Assembly: GCA_013299115.1 (NCBI GenBank)
Contig: JAAFKA010000021.1
Location: forward strand, 1-64,000
DNA length: 64,000 nt
Origin: Cytophagales bacterium
GTDB taxonomy: Bacteria > Bacteroidota > Bacteroidia > Cytophagales > Thermoflexibacteraceae
Reading direction: 5' to 3'
Shown here: positions 9,661 through 17,531 of the stretch, piece after piece
Numbering within the stretch: position 1 is the first letter of the stretch
Layout of the letters: every line of letters begins with the position of its first letter
The notes under the pieces: model-generated
Told to the model about the DNA's origin: nothing
Database searches by the model: none
What the model saw: the letters and a program-made list of their open reading frames with translations, nothing else
Program-made: the position numbers and the translations under genes

Positions 9661-9822
9661 CAGCCCTTTGATTTGGACAATTTCGCCTTGTTGGGCTGCG
9701 TGAATTTGCTCGGCTATGAGCTACACAATGGCATCTTGGGTATAAATTGCTAAGAAATCTGTTGTTTGCATGAAAAAGTTTGAAAGCTGCTTTGGTGGCA
9801 ACAAAGACAGGAAAAAGTATAA
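9661..9822 (-). pseudogene. Duplicated fragment of the mfd 5' end
   Basis: About 160 bp match 5229-5388, which covers the first 37 codons of mfd and about 50 bp upstream, with only about five substitutions and one extra A. The copy includes the start codon and leader and keeps the same orientation as mfd, but is cut off on the 3' side where the REP-like hairpins begin. It cannot encode Mfd. The high identity points to a recent duplication. Confidence 0.85.
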
Positions 9823-9878
9823 TAATCGGAGAAATTTATCCGACACCTTTGAGGTGTCGGATAATTAGGTTTAACTGC

Positions 9879-12800
9879 CTACTCCTCACTTGCCAACTTC
9901 ACATTGTCCCTGCCCACTCTGTCAATCAATTTGTTATAAGGGTCTATGCCAGCTTTGTAAGGTTTTTCTTTTACTTTTAGCTTGATTTTGTGTAGTCCTT
10001 TCGTGAGCCAATGTTTTTGGAGGTAGAGAGGTTTGTGAAATTTCAAGCCGTTTTTGTCCTTTGTTTCAGGGGCAAAAATGCCGATGTCTATCAAATCACG
10101 TTGTACTTCTGCCTCTTTTTCGTTGCCTTTTGCGTCTGCATAGAGTTTGCGGGTGTTTACAGTTAGCGTAACTTCATATTCGTTTTCGCCAATTTTTTTG
10201 TACGTTACACCGTCTGCTCTGTTGTCGTACAGCGTAATTTTTTCGAACATATCTTCGGCTAAGTACCGCAAACTATCGGGTACGGCGGCTTTGATATATT
10301 GATACAAATCCAAAGAACTGGTGTAAGGTTTGGAAGTAAACGCAACACTGTCCACATATTTTTTGAGTTGCTTGTTCAGGTTTTCTTCGCCTATGTAGTC
10401 GGCTAAGGCATACATGACCATCGAGCCTTTGCGGTAGTAGATGTAAGATTGTCCGTCTTCGAGCAAAACTGTTGGCTCTTTTTTGCTTTCTCCACTTCTT
10501 TCGGTCAAATAACGGTCGAGTTCGTACTTCAAAAACTTCTGCATTTGGTCTGCCCCGTAGCGGTGTTTTTGCACCATAAGCGCCGAATATTCTGACATGG
10601 TTTCCGAAACAAAGCCGTTGCCTTTTGTGGCACGTGGCATCACTTGGTGTCCCCACCATTGATGAGCAACTTCGTGTGCCGTAACAAAATAGGCGTAATC
10701 CGTATCGTTAGGGTCTGAAAAATCGGAAATAAACCCAAAACTTTCGGCATAAGGCACTGTATTGGCAAAAGATTGGGCAAAAGTTCGGTAACGAGGAAAT
10801 TCCAAAATACGCATCTGGCGGTGCTGATAAGGCGAAAAATTGTCGCTATAATAGGTCAAAGAGGCTTTGATACTCTCCACCATGTGCGACAAATTGGTTT
10901 TGTGCGTAGGGTGATGATAAATTTCTATGTTTACCATTTTGCCATCTTTGCCCACCCATTTATCTCTCAACACTTCATAACGAGCCGAAATGACATTGAA
11001 AAACAAGAAATCTTTTGCTTCACCCATGTTGTAGTGATAATATTTGCGACCATTTTCTGTCCATTCTTTTTGCAAATAACCAGGGGCAATAGCAATTTGG
11101 TCGGGTGCAGTGCTGATAATAGCCTCAAAGGTTACGTAATCCGACTCGGCACTAATGAAATTGACATTTTTATAATAAGGGTCGTCAATGTCGGGTTGAT
11201 TTTCTTTCTTTTCGGGCAAATTATTTTTCTTTCTCTCCTTGTCGCTGTTTAGTTCGCCGCGGGGATTGTAGCCCATACTTGGAAAAATGCCTGTATTGAA
11301 AAACGTACCGTTGTAAACCACTTGTTCGTTGTAACCACTGTTGGTAAAACCTTTGTAAGCACCTTCCAAACTCACTTCGAGCAAAGCTGTATCTTTGGGG
11401 GCAAGAGTTTTGGGCAACTTGTAAATCATAAAGTTAGTTTCCTTGTCGTCTGTAAGCAAGGTAAGAGCTACTTCATTCATTTTCAAGGTTTTAATCTGCG
11501 TATTTGGCACACGTGTAAGGTACAAGGTATCGATGGCTTGGTCTTTGTCATTCCAAATTTTAAACAAACCTTTGAGTTTGACTTCCCTGTTTTCGGGCAT
11601 CAAATCTGCATAAAGTTTCACCTCAAATACTTTGGGTTGGGCTACAAATTGCAACTTTTTGTATCTTTTTTCATACAAAACTTGAGATTGGCGACCTTCT
11701 TCTGCGGTTTGGTATTTGTTTACCATAGCCGTATTGTAATAAACCCAACCACCAAAAGCCACCGCCAACAACAGGGCTGTAACCAAACTTAGTTTGGCAG
11801 GTGTATTCAGGCGTTGCAAAGCAAGCAAAATTCTTTCCTTGAAACTTGCCTCTATGCCCCGCACCCACAACAGATTGCCAATGACCAACAGCATGGCACA
11901 AATGGAAAACCAATAGCCGTTGTAAGACAAAGTAGGCAAATAAAAATGCCCAAATTTGTTCATATCCGAATACAAATAGTCGGGAGTTTGGGCAAACAAA
12001 TACATCTTAAAGTTATATTCGGCTATGTTCAGCCCAATCTGCACAATCCAAATGGCTGCAACGGCAAAGTAGCCCGCAAATTTGTTATTTACCAAAATCT
12101 GCACCACAAAAGACAATATGGCTAATTGCAAATAAAAAGGCAGCGTAAAGACCAACAAATCAACTAGATAGACATCAAGTTCATACACAAAATAACCTTT
12201 GAGAGTCTGCACCAATACGCCCACCACCAAAGGCAGGGCAGTGAGAAAAAGGCAAATATAAAGCATACCCACCAATTTGGAGCCGTAAAGCAACCAATTA
12301 GGCACAGGAAAAGCATCTGAAATGTTGGAAAAACGCAACAATCTATCTCTAAACACCATTTCGCCTGTATAGAAAATGATGATAATGAAAAAGAGCAAAG
12401 AAAAATTGCCACTTTTGGCATCGAGCATGATGTAGGTGGTAGGCATGGAAGAAGTACCATATTTTTCGTCGCCACGCCAGCAGTCTATCACCAAAAAAAT
12501 GAAGGCTGCGGACACCATAGCCAGAAAGTAAGGATTGCGAATTGCCTGTTGAAACTCCAAAACGGCAAAGTTAAACAACTTACGAAGGTCTAAGGCAAAA
12601 GAAAAAGATTGCTGCACTTTGGGCAGAGAAGCTAAGGACTGAAAACCCGATGACTGTTCAGTTTTTTCCTGTTTTTTCTTAGTGGAAGTGGTAGCAGTTG
12701 CCAAGAAATTTTGGAAGTTAAACCGCCACAACAAAGCCACCAAAAACACCAAACTGATGCCCACCCACAGCAAACGGTTATACAAAAACAAGCCTGCAAG

Positions 12801-13514
12801 GGGAACTATTTGCGTGTTTTGTTCGGGTACAGTCCAATAACGCACCACGTCATTGAAAGCCCTGATGCCAAAAACATCGAGCATGACAGCCATAGTTCGG
12901 TTGTCCAAATTGCTCAGTAGTTGGGCAGTCAGGATATACGCCATGAGCATGACCACATTGCCCACATAAGCCGAAAATACATTGCGGGTAAGGGCAACAA
13001 CAGCAAAAAAGATAGTGCCACTTAAAAACAAATTGGGTACAACCAAAGTGAAATAAGGCATAAGATAGTGGGCAACATTGAAACTACCAAACCTCTCTGC
13101 CTCCACCAAACCAAACAAAGGTGCCAACCAACTACCCACCAAAATACCAAAACCTACACTCACAAACACAAAGGCAAGCACCACAAAAGAGCCTAAAAAA
13201 CGACCTAACAAATAGGCATTTTCAGAGATAGGCAAGGCAAAAAAGTAGGTATTAGTTTTGTGTTCTATATCACGATAGACAGGCACACCCATAATGGCAG
13301 AGGCTACCAAAATACCAAAGGCACTCAAAATGCCCATGTACGTGCCAATGACAGTCGGTGCATTTTTCAATACCTTTTCGGAAGCAGCCCCAATTTGCAC
13401 CGCATCAGACATGACGGCAGCCAAAGGCAGGACAAAAAAGATAAGAAAATACAAATAGGTTGCAGGTCGGGTCAGCCGATAACGCAACTCAAAAAGGAAA
13501 ATTTCTTTTAACAT
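9879..13514 (-). CDS. ABC-2 permease fused to M1 aminopeptidase
   Basis: A 1211-aa membrane protein. Residues 1-600 hold two ABC-2 type permease halves with about twelve membrane segments (LFELRYRLTRPATYLYFLI; FNFAVLEFQQAIRNPYFLAM). Residues about 640-1211 form a gluzincin peptidase domain with the zinc motif HEVAHQWWGHQ near 944 and the downstream zinc-ligand Glu in TMSEYSAL near 967. Fusions of this type are known in Bacteroidota and normally work with an ABC ATPase. No ATPase gene adjoins it; the nearest is at 20308-21201 on the same strand, beyond the nuclease-like array and the RloAB pair. The substrate is unknown. Confidence 0.9.
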   Translation of the reverse strand: MLKEIFLFELRYRLTRPATYLYFLIFFVLPLAAVMSDAVQIGAASEKVLKNAPTVIGTYMGILSAFGILVASAIMGVPVYRDIEHKTNTYFFALPISENAYLLGRFLGSFVVLAFVFVSVGFGILVGSWLAPLFGLVEAERFGSFNVAHYLMPYFTLVVPNLFLSGTIFFAVVALTRNVFSAYVGNVVMLMAYILTAQLLSNLDNRTMAVMLDVFGIRAFNDVVRYWTVPEQNTQIVPLAGLFLYNRLLWVGISLVFLVALLWRFNFQNFLATATTSTKKKQEKTEQSSGFQSLASLPKVQQSFSFALDLRKLFNFAVLEFQQAIRNPYFLAMVSAAFIFLVIDCWRGDEKYGTSSMPTTYIMLDAKSGNFSLLFFIIIIFYTGEMVFRDRLLRFSNISDAFPVPNWLLYGSKLVGMLYICLFLTALPLVVGVLVQTLKGYFVYELDVYLVDLLVFTLPFYLQLAILSFVVQILVNNKFAGYFAVAAIWIVQIGLNIAEYNFKMYLFAQTPDYLYSDMNKFGHFYLPTLSYNGYWFSICAMLLVIGNLLWVRGIEASFKERILLALQRLNTPAKLSLVTALLLAVAFGGWVYYNTAMVNKYQTAEEGRQSQVLYEKRYKKLQFVAQPKVFEVKLYADLMPENREVKLKGLFKIWNDKDQAIDTLYLTRVPNTQIKTLKMNEVALTLLTDDKETNFMIYKLPKTLAPKDTALLEVSLEGAYKGFTNSGYNEQVVYNGTFFNTGIFPSMGYNPRGELNSDKERKKNNLPEKKENQPDIDDPYYKNVNFISAESDYVTFEAIISTAPDQIAIAPGYLQKEWTENGRKYYHYNMGEAKDFLFFNVISARYEVLRDKWVGKDGKMVNIEIYHHPTHKTNLSHMVESIKASLTYYSDNFSPYQHRQMRILEFPRYRTFAQSFANTVPYAESFGFISDFSDPNDTDYAYFVTAHEVAHQWWGHQVMPRATKGNGFVSETMSEYSALMVQKHRYGADQMQKFLKYELDRYLTERSGESKKEPTVLLEDGQSYIYYRKGSMVMYALADYIGEENLNKQLKKYVDSVAFTSKPYTSSLDLYQYIKAAVPDSLRYLAEDMFEKITLYDNRADGVTYKKIGENEYEVTLTVNTRKLYADAKGNEKEAEVQRDLIDIGIFAPETKDKNGLKFHKPLYLQKHWLTKGLHKIKLKVKEKPYKAGIDPYNKLIDRVGRDNVKLASEE

Positions 13515-13521
13515 TTTGGTT

Positions 13522-13554
13522 TTTGGTTTTTTTAAGTTAGTTTTTGTATTTTTG
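13522..13554 (+). promoter_or_regulatory. Bacteroidota-type promoter of the paralogue array
   Basis: TTTG at 13522-13525 is followed by 21 nt and TATTTTTG at 13547-13554. This matches the TTTG-N19-21-TAnnTTTG consensus of the phylum's housekeeping sigma factor. Transcription would start near 13561, about 15 nt before the first ATG. No other such site is seen between the five genes, so one transcript is likely. Confidence 0.5.
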
Positions 13555-13575
13555 TAATAATAAACTAATAAAATT

Positions 13576-14214
13576 ATGGAAACGAGTTATTCTTTTTCAA
13601 ACATTAAGTTCTCTGAACTTAAACAAATTGTGCCTATCAAAAAAACAAATAATCAAGATAAGTTTGTTGAATGGTTTACTGCTCCATTTGAAATAAATGA
13701 GGTAGATAGCGTATTCTTAGAAAAATTGATAAAAAAACATTCTTTATACGTGCCTTCCTATTCAGAAGAAGACCTTAAAGTAAAATTTATTGCACCAATT
13801 CTCAACCAAATAGATTTTATTCAAGAAAATATCAATGACTTTTATAATGCAAGTTTAACCGCCATAGTAAATGGCGTGGAACTCAATGGTTTTGCCGATT
13901 ATATGGTTGCAAAAGGCACAGACGAACCCGAGCAACCTTACTTCTTTTTACAAGAGTTTAAACCTTCACAAGTTGGCAAAAAAGTAGATGACCAGCTTTT
14001 TGCCGAATTGGTTGCTGCTATTGCCAAAAATGACACCAATCTTATGCGTGGTTGTTACATTATTGGGCAAAATTGGCGTTTTGTTATTATGGAAAAAGAC
14101 CAAAACAACAATTATTTTGCTTACATTTCCGACCAACTTGACAGCCTCAAAATAGTAGATTTGCTCCAAATTTATAAGAACTTGCAAATTGTAAAATTGC
14201 ATTATTGTCAATAA
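13576..14214 (+). CDS. PD-(D/E)XK nuclease-like protein, array copy 1
   Basis: A 212-aa protein, first of five tandem paralogues. The order of conserved residues fits a PD-(D/E)XK nuclease core: helix Glu in YSEEDLKVKF (about 58), Asp in LNGFADYMV (about 108), ExK in LQEFKP (about 130) and Gln in DDQLFAEL (about 144). The closing strand IIGQNWRFVIMEKD and tail QIYKNLQIVKLHYCQ are nearly invariant in all copies. Residues 15-55 differ most between copies. Such proteins are usually left as hypothetical or called type I restriction R-subunit-like; the activity is inferred, not shown. Copy 1 shares a long, almost identical central block with copy 4. Confidence 0.75.
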   Translation: METSYSFSNIKFSELKQIVPIKKTNNQDKFVEWFTAPFEINEVDSVFLEKLIKKHSLYVPSYSEEDLKVKFIAPILNQIDFIQENINDFYNASLTAIVNGVELNGFADYMVAKGTDEPEQPYFFLQEFKPSQVGKKVDDQLFAELVAAIAKNDTNLMRGCYIIGQNWRFVIMEKDQNNNYFAYISDQLDSLKIVDLLQIYKNLQIVKLHYCQ

Positions 14215-14233
14215 AATAAAACAAAGAACTTGT

Positions 14234-14872
14234 ATGCAAACATCATATTCATTTTCAAATATTAGCTTCTCCGAACTTAACAAAATTGTAAGTTTGGAAA
14301 AAAGCTATAATTTTGACAAATTCAAAGAATGGTTTGAGACAGACTTTGAATTGAGTGAAACAGACTTGCAATTTTTAGAGAAATTGCGAAAGAAACAGTA
14401 TCCTTTTTTGTTCTCTTATTCCGAAGAAGACTTAAAAGTAAAGTTCATTGCACCTATTCTCAATCAAGTTGATTTTATTGTCAATAAAATCAATGACTTT
14501 TATCACGCAAGCCTAAAAGCCGAAATAAATGGCATAGAGTTCAATGGTTTTGCAGATTATGTGGTGGCAAAAGGCGTAAAAGAGCCCGAAAAACCTTACT
14601 TTTTTGTCCAAGAATTTAAGCCAAACTTAGGAGCAAAAGACGTTGAAGACCAACTTTTTGCCGAATTATTGGCAGGAATTGCTATCAACGAATCCACGCT
14701 GATGCGAGGTGCTTACATCATTGGGCAAAATTGGCGTTTTGTTATTATGGAAAAAGACGAAAATAACAATTACACTGCTTTTGTTTCCAAACAATTTGAT
14801 AGTCTCGAACTTGACGATTTAAAACAAATTTATAAGAACCTGCAAATCGTAAAATTGCATTATTGTCAATAA
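14234..14872 (+). CDS. PD-(D/E)XK nuclease-like protein, array copy 2
   Basis: 212 aa, with the same pattern as copy 1: YSEEDLKVKF, FNGFADYVV, VQEFKP, EDQLFAEL and IIGQNWRFV. It starts 19 nt after copy 1, and the spacer ending CAAAGAACTTGTATG is repeated before every later copy. The stretch EPEKPYFF to INESTLM, including LGAKDVEDQLFAELLAGIA, is almost identical to copy 5 and different from copies 1, 3 and 4. The C-terminal segment YTAFVSKQFDSLELDDLKQ is shared with copies 3 and 5. Confidence 0.75.
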   Translation: MQTSYSFSNISFSELNKIVSLEKSYNFDKFKEWFETDFELSETDLQFLEKLRKKQYPFLFSYSEEDLKVKFIAPILNQVDFIVNKINDFYHASLKAEINGIEFNGFADYVVAKGVKEPEKPYFFVQEFKPNLGAKDVEDQLFAELLAGIAINESTLMRGAYIIGQNWRFVIMEKDENNNYTAFVSKQFDSLELDDLKQIYKNLQIVKLHYCQ

Positions 14873-14891
14873 AACAAAACAAAGAACTTGT

Positions 14892-15530
14892 ATGAAAAAG
14901 ACCTATTCATTTTCAAATATCAGATTTGCCGAACTAAGGCAAATTGTAAACATAGAAAAACGCAAAGGTACTACCCAGTTTGATTCTTGGTTTAGGGCAG
15001 ACTATACTATTTTGGCTGCTGATATAGACTTTTTGCAGCAATTAATAGACTTTCATTATTTGCGTTTGCCTTCTTATTCGGAGGAAGACCTCAAAATGAA
15101 ATTCCTCTCCATTATTTTAAACAAAGTTCAATTTGCAAATGATACGATTAACGACTTTTATAATGCCAGCCTGTTTGCAGAAGTGAATGGTGTAGAACTC
15201 AATGGTTTTGCCGATTATATGGTGGCAAAAGGAATTGACGAGCCTGAACAACCTTACTTTTTTCTCCAAGAATTTAAGCCTCTCAAAGCTGGCAAGGACG
15301 TAGATGACCAACTTTTTGCCGAACTCATTGCTGCCATTGCCATTAACAAAACGAACATTATGCGTGGTTGTTATATTATTGGGCAAAATTGGCGTTTTGT
15401 TATTATGGAAAAAGACGAAAATAACAATTACACTGCTTTTGTTTCCAAACAATTTGACAGCCTCGAACTTGACGATTTAAAACAAATTTATAAGAACTTG
15501 CAAATTGTAAAATTACATTATTGTCAATAA
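14892..15530 (+). CDS. PD-(D/E)XK nuclease-like protein, array copy 3
   Basis: 212 aa. It keeps all putative catalytic positions (YSEEDLKMKF, LNGFADYMV, LQEFKP, DDQLFAEL). It looks like a mosaic: the middle (GIDEPEQPYFFLQEFKP, AELIAAIA) follows the copy 1/4 type, while the C-terminus (YTAFVSKQFDSLELDDLKQ) follows the copy 2/5 type. Its N-terminal 50 residues (KRKGTTQFDSWFRADYTIL) are its own. This patchwork suggests recombination or gene conversion inside the array. Confidence 0.75.
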   Translation: MKKTYSFSNIRFAELRQIVNIEKRKGTTQFDSWFRADYTILAADIDFLQQLIDFHYLRLPSYSEEDLKMKFLSIILNKVQFANDTINDFYNASLFAEVNGVELNGFADYMVAKGIDEPEQPYFFLQEFKPLKAGKDVDDQLFAELIAAIAINKTNIMRGCYIIGQNWRFVIMEKDENNNYTAFVSKQFDSLELDDLKQIYKNLQIVKLHYCQ

Positions 15531-15549
15531 AATAAAACAAAGAACTTGT

Positions 15550-16188
15550 ATGCAAACCTCCTATTCATTTTCAAATATTAAATTCTCTGAACTTAAAAAA
15601 ATTGTTCCGTTAGAAAAAGGATCAAGCCAAACTAAATTTGAAGAGTGGTTTTCATTGCCTTATCATTTGACTGACGAAGAAATTTATTTTTTGCAAGACC
15701 ACCTCGATTTTCATAAAGATTTAGTTCCTTATTATTCGGAAGAAAATCTAAAAGTAAAGTTTATTGCTGTTATTCTCAATAAAATTAGATTTGCAAACAA
15801 GAAAATCAATGATTTTTATGATGCAAGTTTGACTGCCGTAGTAAACGGCGTGGAACTCAATGGTTTTGCCGATTATATGGTTGCAAAAGGCACAGACGAA
15901 CCCGAGCAACCTTACTTCTTTTTACAAGAGTTTAAACCTTCGCAGGTTGGCAAAAAAGTAGATGACCAGCTTTTTGCCGAATTGGTTGCTGCTATTGCTC
16001 TCAATGAAACCAATGTCATACGTGGTTGTTACATTATTGGGCAAAATTGGTATTTTGTCATTATGGAAAAAGACCAAAACAACAATTATTTTGCTCATAT
16101 TTCTAAACAATTTGATAGTTTGGAAATAGAGGATTTACTCCAAATTTATAAGAACTTGCAAATTGTAAAATTGCATTATTGTCAATAA
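15550..16188 (+). CDS. PD-(D/E)XK nuclease-like protein, array copy 4
   Basis: 212 aa. The central block GVELNGFADYMVAKGTDEP through KKVDDQLFAELVAAIA is the same as copy 1 at protein level and almost the same at DNA level. The helix motif reads YSEENLKVKF, with the second acidic residue of EED changed to N, and the usual QNWRF is QNWYF; both changes are unique in the set. The N-terminal third differs from the others. The 19-nt leader spacer is conserved. Confidence 0.75.
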   Translation: MQTSYSFSNIKFSELKKIVPLEKGSSQTKFEEWFSLPYHLTDEEIYFLQDHLDFHKDLVPYYSEENLKVKFIAVILNKIRFANKKINDFYDASLTAVVNGVELNGFADYMVAKGTDEPEQPYFFLQEFKPSQVGKKVDDQLFAELVAAIALNETNVIRGCYIIGQNWYFVIMEKDQNNNYFAHISKQFDSLEIEDLLQIYKNLQIVKLHYCQ

Positions 16189-16208
16189 AAATAAAACAAA
16201 GAACTTGT

Positions 16209-16847
16209 ATGCAAACCTCCTATTCATTTTCAAATATTAGTTTCTCCGAACTTACAAAAATTGTAAATTTGGAAAAAGTTGTAAATGCCCAAAAATTTGT
16301 TTCTTGGTTTGAGGCAGACTATACTGTTTCTCAACCTGATACAGCTTTTTTAGAACAACTTATTGATGAACACAGCCTTGCTTTGCCCTCTTATTCAGAA
16401 GAAGACCTCAAAATGAAATTTCTTGCTCCTCTTTTGAATAAAGTAAAGTTTGCCAATAAAAAAATCAACGACTTTTATCACGCAAGCCTCAAAGCCAAAG
16501 TAAATGGTGTTGAGTTCAATGGTTTTGCTGATTATATGGTGGCTATCGGATTTAAAGAACCCGAAAAACCTTACTTTTTTATCCAAGAATTTAAGCCAAA
16601 CTTAGGAGCAAAAGATGTTGAAGACCAACTTTTTGCCGAATTATTGGCAGGAATTGCTATCAACGAATCCACGCTGATGCATGGTGCTTACATTATTGGG
16701 CAAAATTGGCGTTTTGTTATTATGGAAAAAGACCCACAAAATAATTATACAGCCTTTGTTTCCAAACAATTTGACAGCCTTGAACTTGACGATTTAAAAC
16801 AAATTTATAAGAACTTGCAAATTGTAAAATTGCATTATTGCCAATAA
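16209..16847 (+). CDS. PD-(D/E)XK nuclease-like protein, array copy 5
   Basis: 212 aa from the ATG at 16209, which aligns with the starts of the other copies and follows the repeated leader CAAAGAACTTGTATG. An upstream in-frame start at 16179 overlaps copy 4's end and is unlikely to be used. It shows YSEEDLKMKF, FNGFADYMV, IQEFKP and EDQLFAEL, and its second half is close to copy 2. It ends 1 nt before the stop of the convergent RloB-like gene, the tightest spacing in the window. Confidence 0.75.
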   Translation: MQTSYSFSNISFSELTKIVNLEKVVNAQKFVSWFEADYTVSQPDTAFLEQLIDEHSLALPSYSEEDLKMKFLAPLLNKVKFANKKINDFYHASLKAKVNGVEFNGFADYMVAIGFKEPEKPYFFIQEFKPNLGAKDVEDQLFAELLAGIAINESTLMHGAYIIGQNWRFVIMEKDPQNNYTAFVSKQFDSLELDDLKQIYKNLQIVKLHYCQ

Positions 16848-16848
16848 A

Positions 16849-17529
16849 CTACTTTAAAATATTGCCAACCAAAATATGTAACCTTGTACCTATTCGGTTT
16901 TCGTGCCATGTTTCGTTTGCTTGCAAATCTAAGGCTTGTGCCTGATTAATTGCCAAATCAATAGTTGCAAGGCACTTTTTGGCATCATAATTAGACTTGT
17001 TATAGTTCCCTAACAGTTTTGTTAATGCTGTTTCCAAAAACCTCTTGGAGTTGGTAGTTTTGGGTTTATTTTCCAATAAGTCTTTTTCGTCATAATTTTT
17101 GTAATCAGCCAAATGCAACAACAGCCAAAATTCAAAGCAAGGATTGGTAATAGCCAATTCATAACTTTTTTGTTTGCACAACTGCACAATTTCCGAAAGA
17201 TTTTTTAATTTGAAATTTTGCCTATCTCTGTCCAAGACTAACCATAATTCGTCTTGTTCTTCGATGGCATACTGTTTTTTATAATTATCCAACTGCGTTA
17301 TTACTTCTGCTGCCGAACTTTTGCTTTTGTCTTTCGCTGTTCTTTCCAAAAATTCTATTTTGACAATAGGGTTTTGTGAATTGGCTTGCCAATTTGTTTT
17401 TAGCCAAACTTGCAAAGCCTCAAAATAAATTTTCTCCGTAGCCTCTCCTTCGGCTGCTATCACAAAAAATTTGCGAACCTCTTTGGTCTGCGATTTTCGG
17501 GGTGTAATTCCTTTTCGTTCTCTTGGCAT
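16849..17529 (-). CDS. RloB-like protein
   Basis: A 226-aa protein of the RloB family, small Toprim-like proteins usually paired with an AAA ATPase. Motifs: RKFFVIAAEGEATEKIYFEAL near residue 20 (Glu of the Toprim-like first strand), DELWLVLDRDRQNFK near 96 (acidic DRD pair), and ITNPCFEFWLLLH near 130. It begins 2 nt after the ATPase gene ends, so the two are one operon. RloAB pairs occur in restriction-modification islands, and the AAA/RloB pairing also defines AbiL-type abortive infection modules; the phage defence role here is inferred from that family context. Confidence 0.8.
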   Translation of the reverse strand: MPRERKGITPRKSQTKEVRKFFVIAAEGEATEKIYFEALQVWLKTNWQANSQNPIVKIEFLERTAKDKSKSSAAEVITQLDNYKKQYAIEEQDELWLVLDRDRQNFKLKNLSEIVQLCKQKSYELAITNPCFEFWLLLHLADYKNYDEKDLLENKPKTTNSKRFLETALTKLLGNYNKSNYDAKKCLATIDLAINQAQALDLQANETWHENRIGTRLHILVGNILK

Positions 17530-17531
17530 GG

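Larger units (their letters stand above)
8965..9878. repeat. 914-nt repeat-rich spacer
   Basis: No gene is supported; a 63-codon minus frame at 9050-9241 is very AT-rich and has no recognisable motif. In order the spacer holds a GCTTTAGC palindrome (about 8994-9005), an AT-rich stretch likely to contain the promoter of the lipoprotein-protease operon (9000-9400), four REP-like hairpins (9430-9660), and a duplicate of the mfd 5' end (9661-9822). A short hairpin, TTATCCGACACC/GGTGTCGGATAA (about 9836-9863), lies just past the stop of the 1211-aa gene. Confidence 0.6.
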
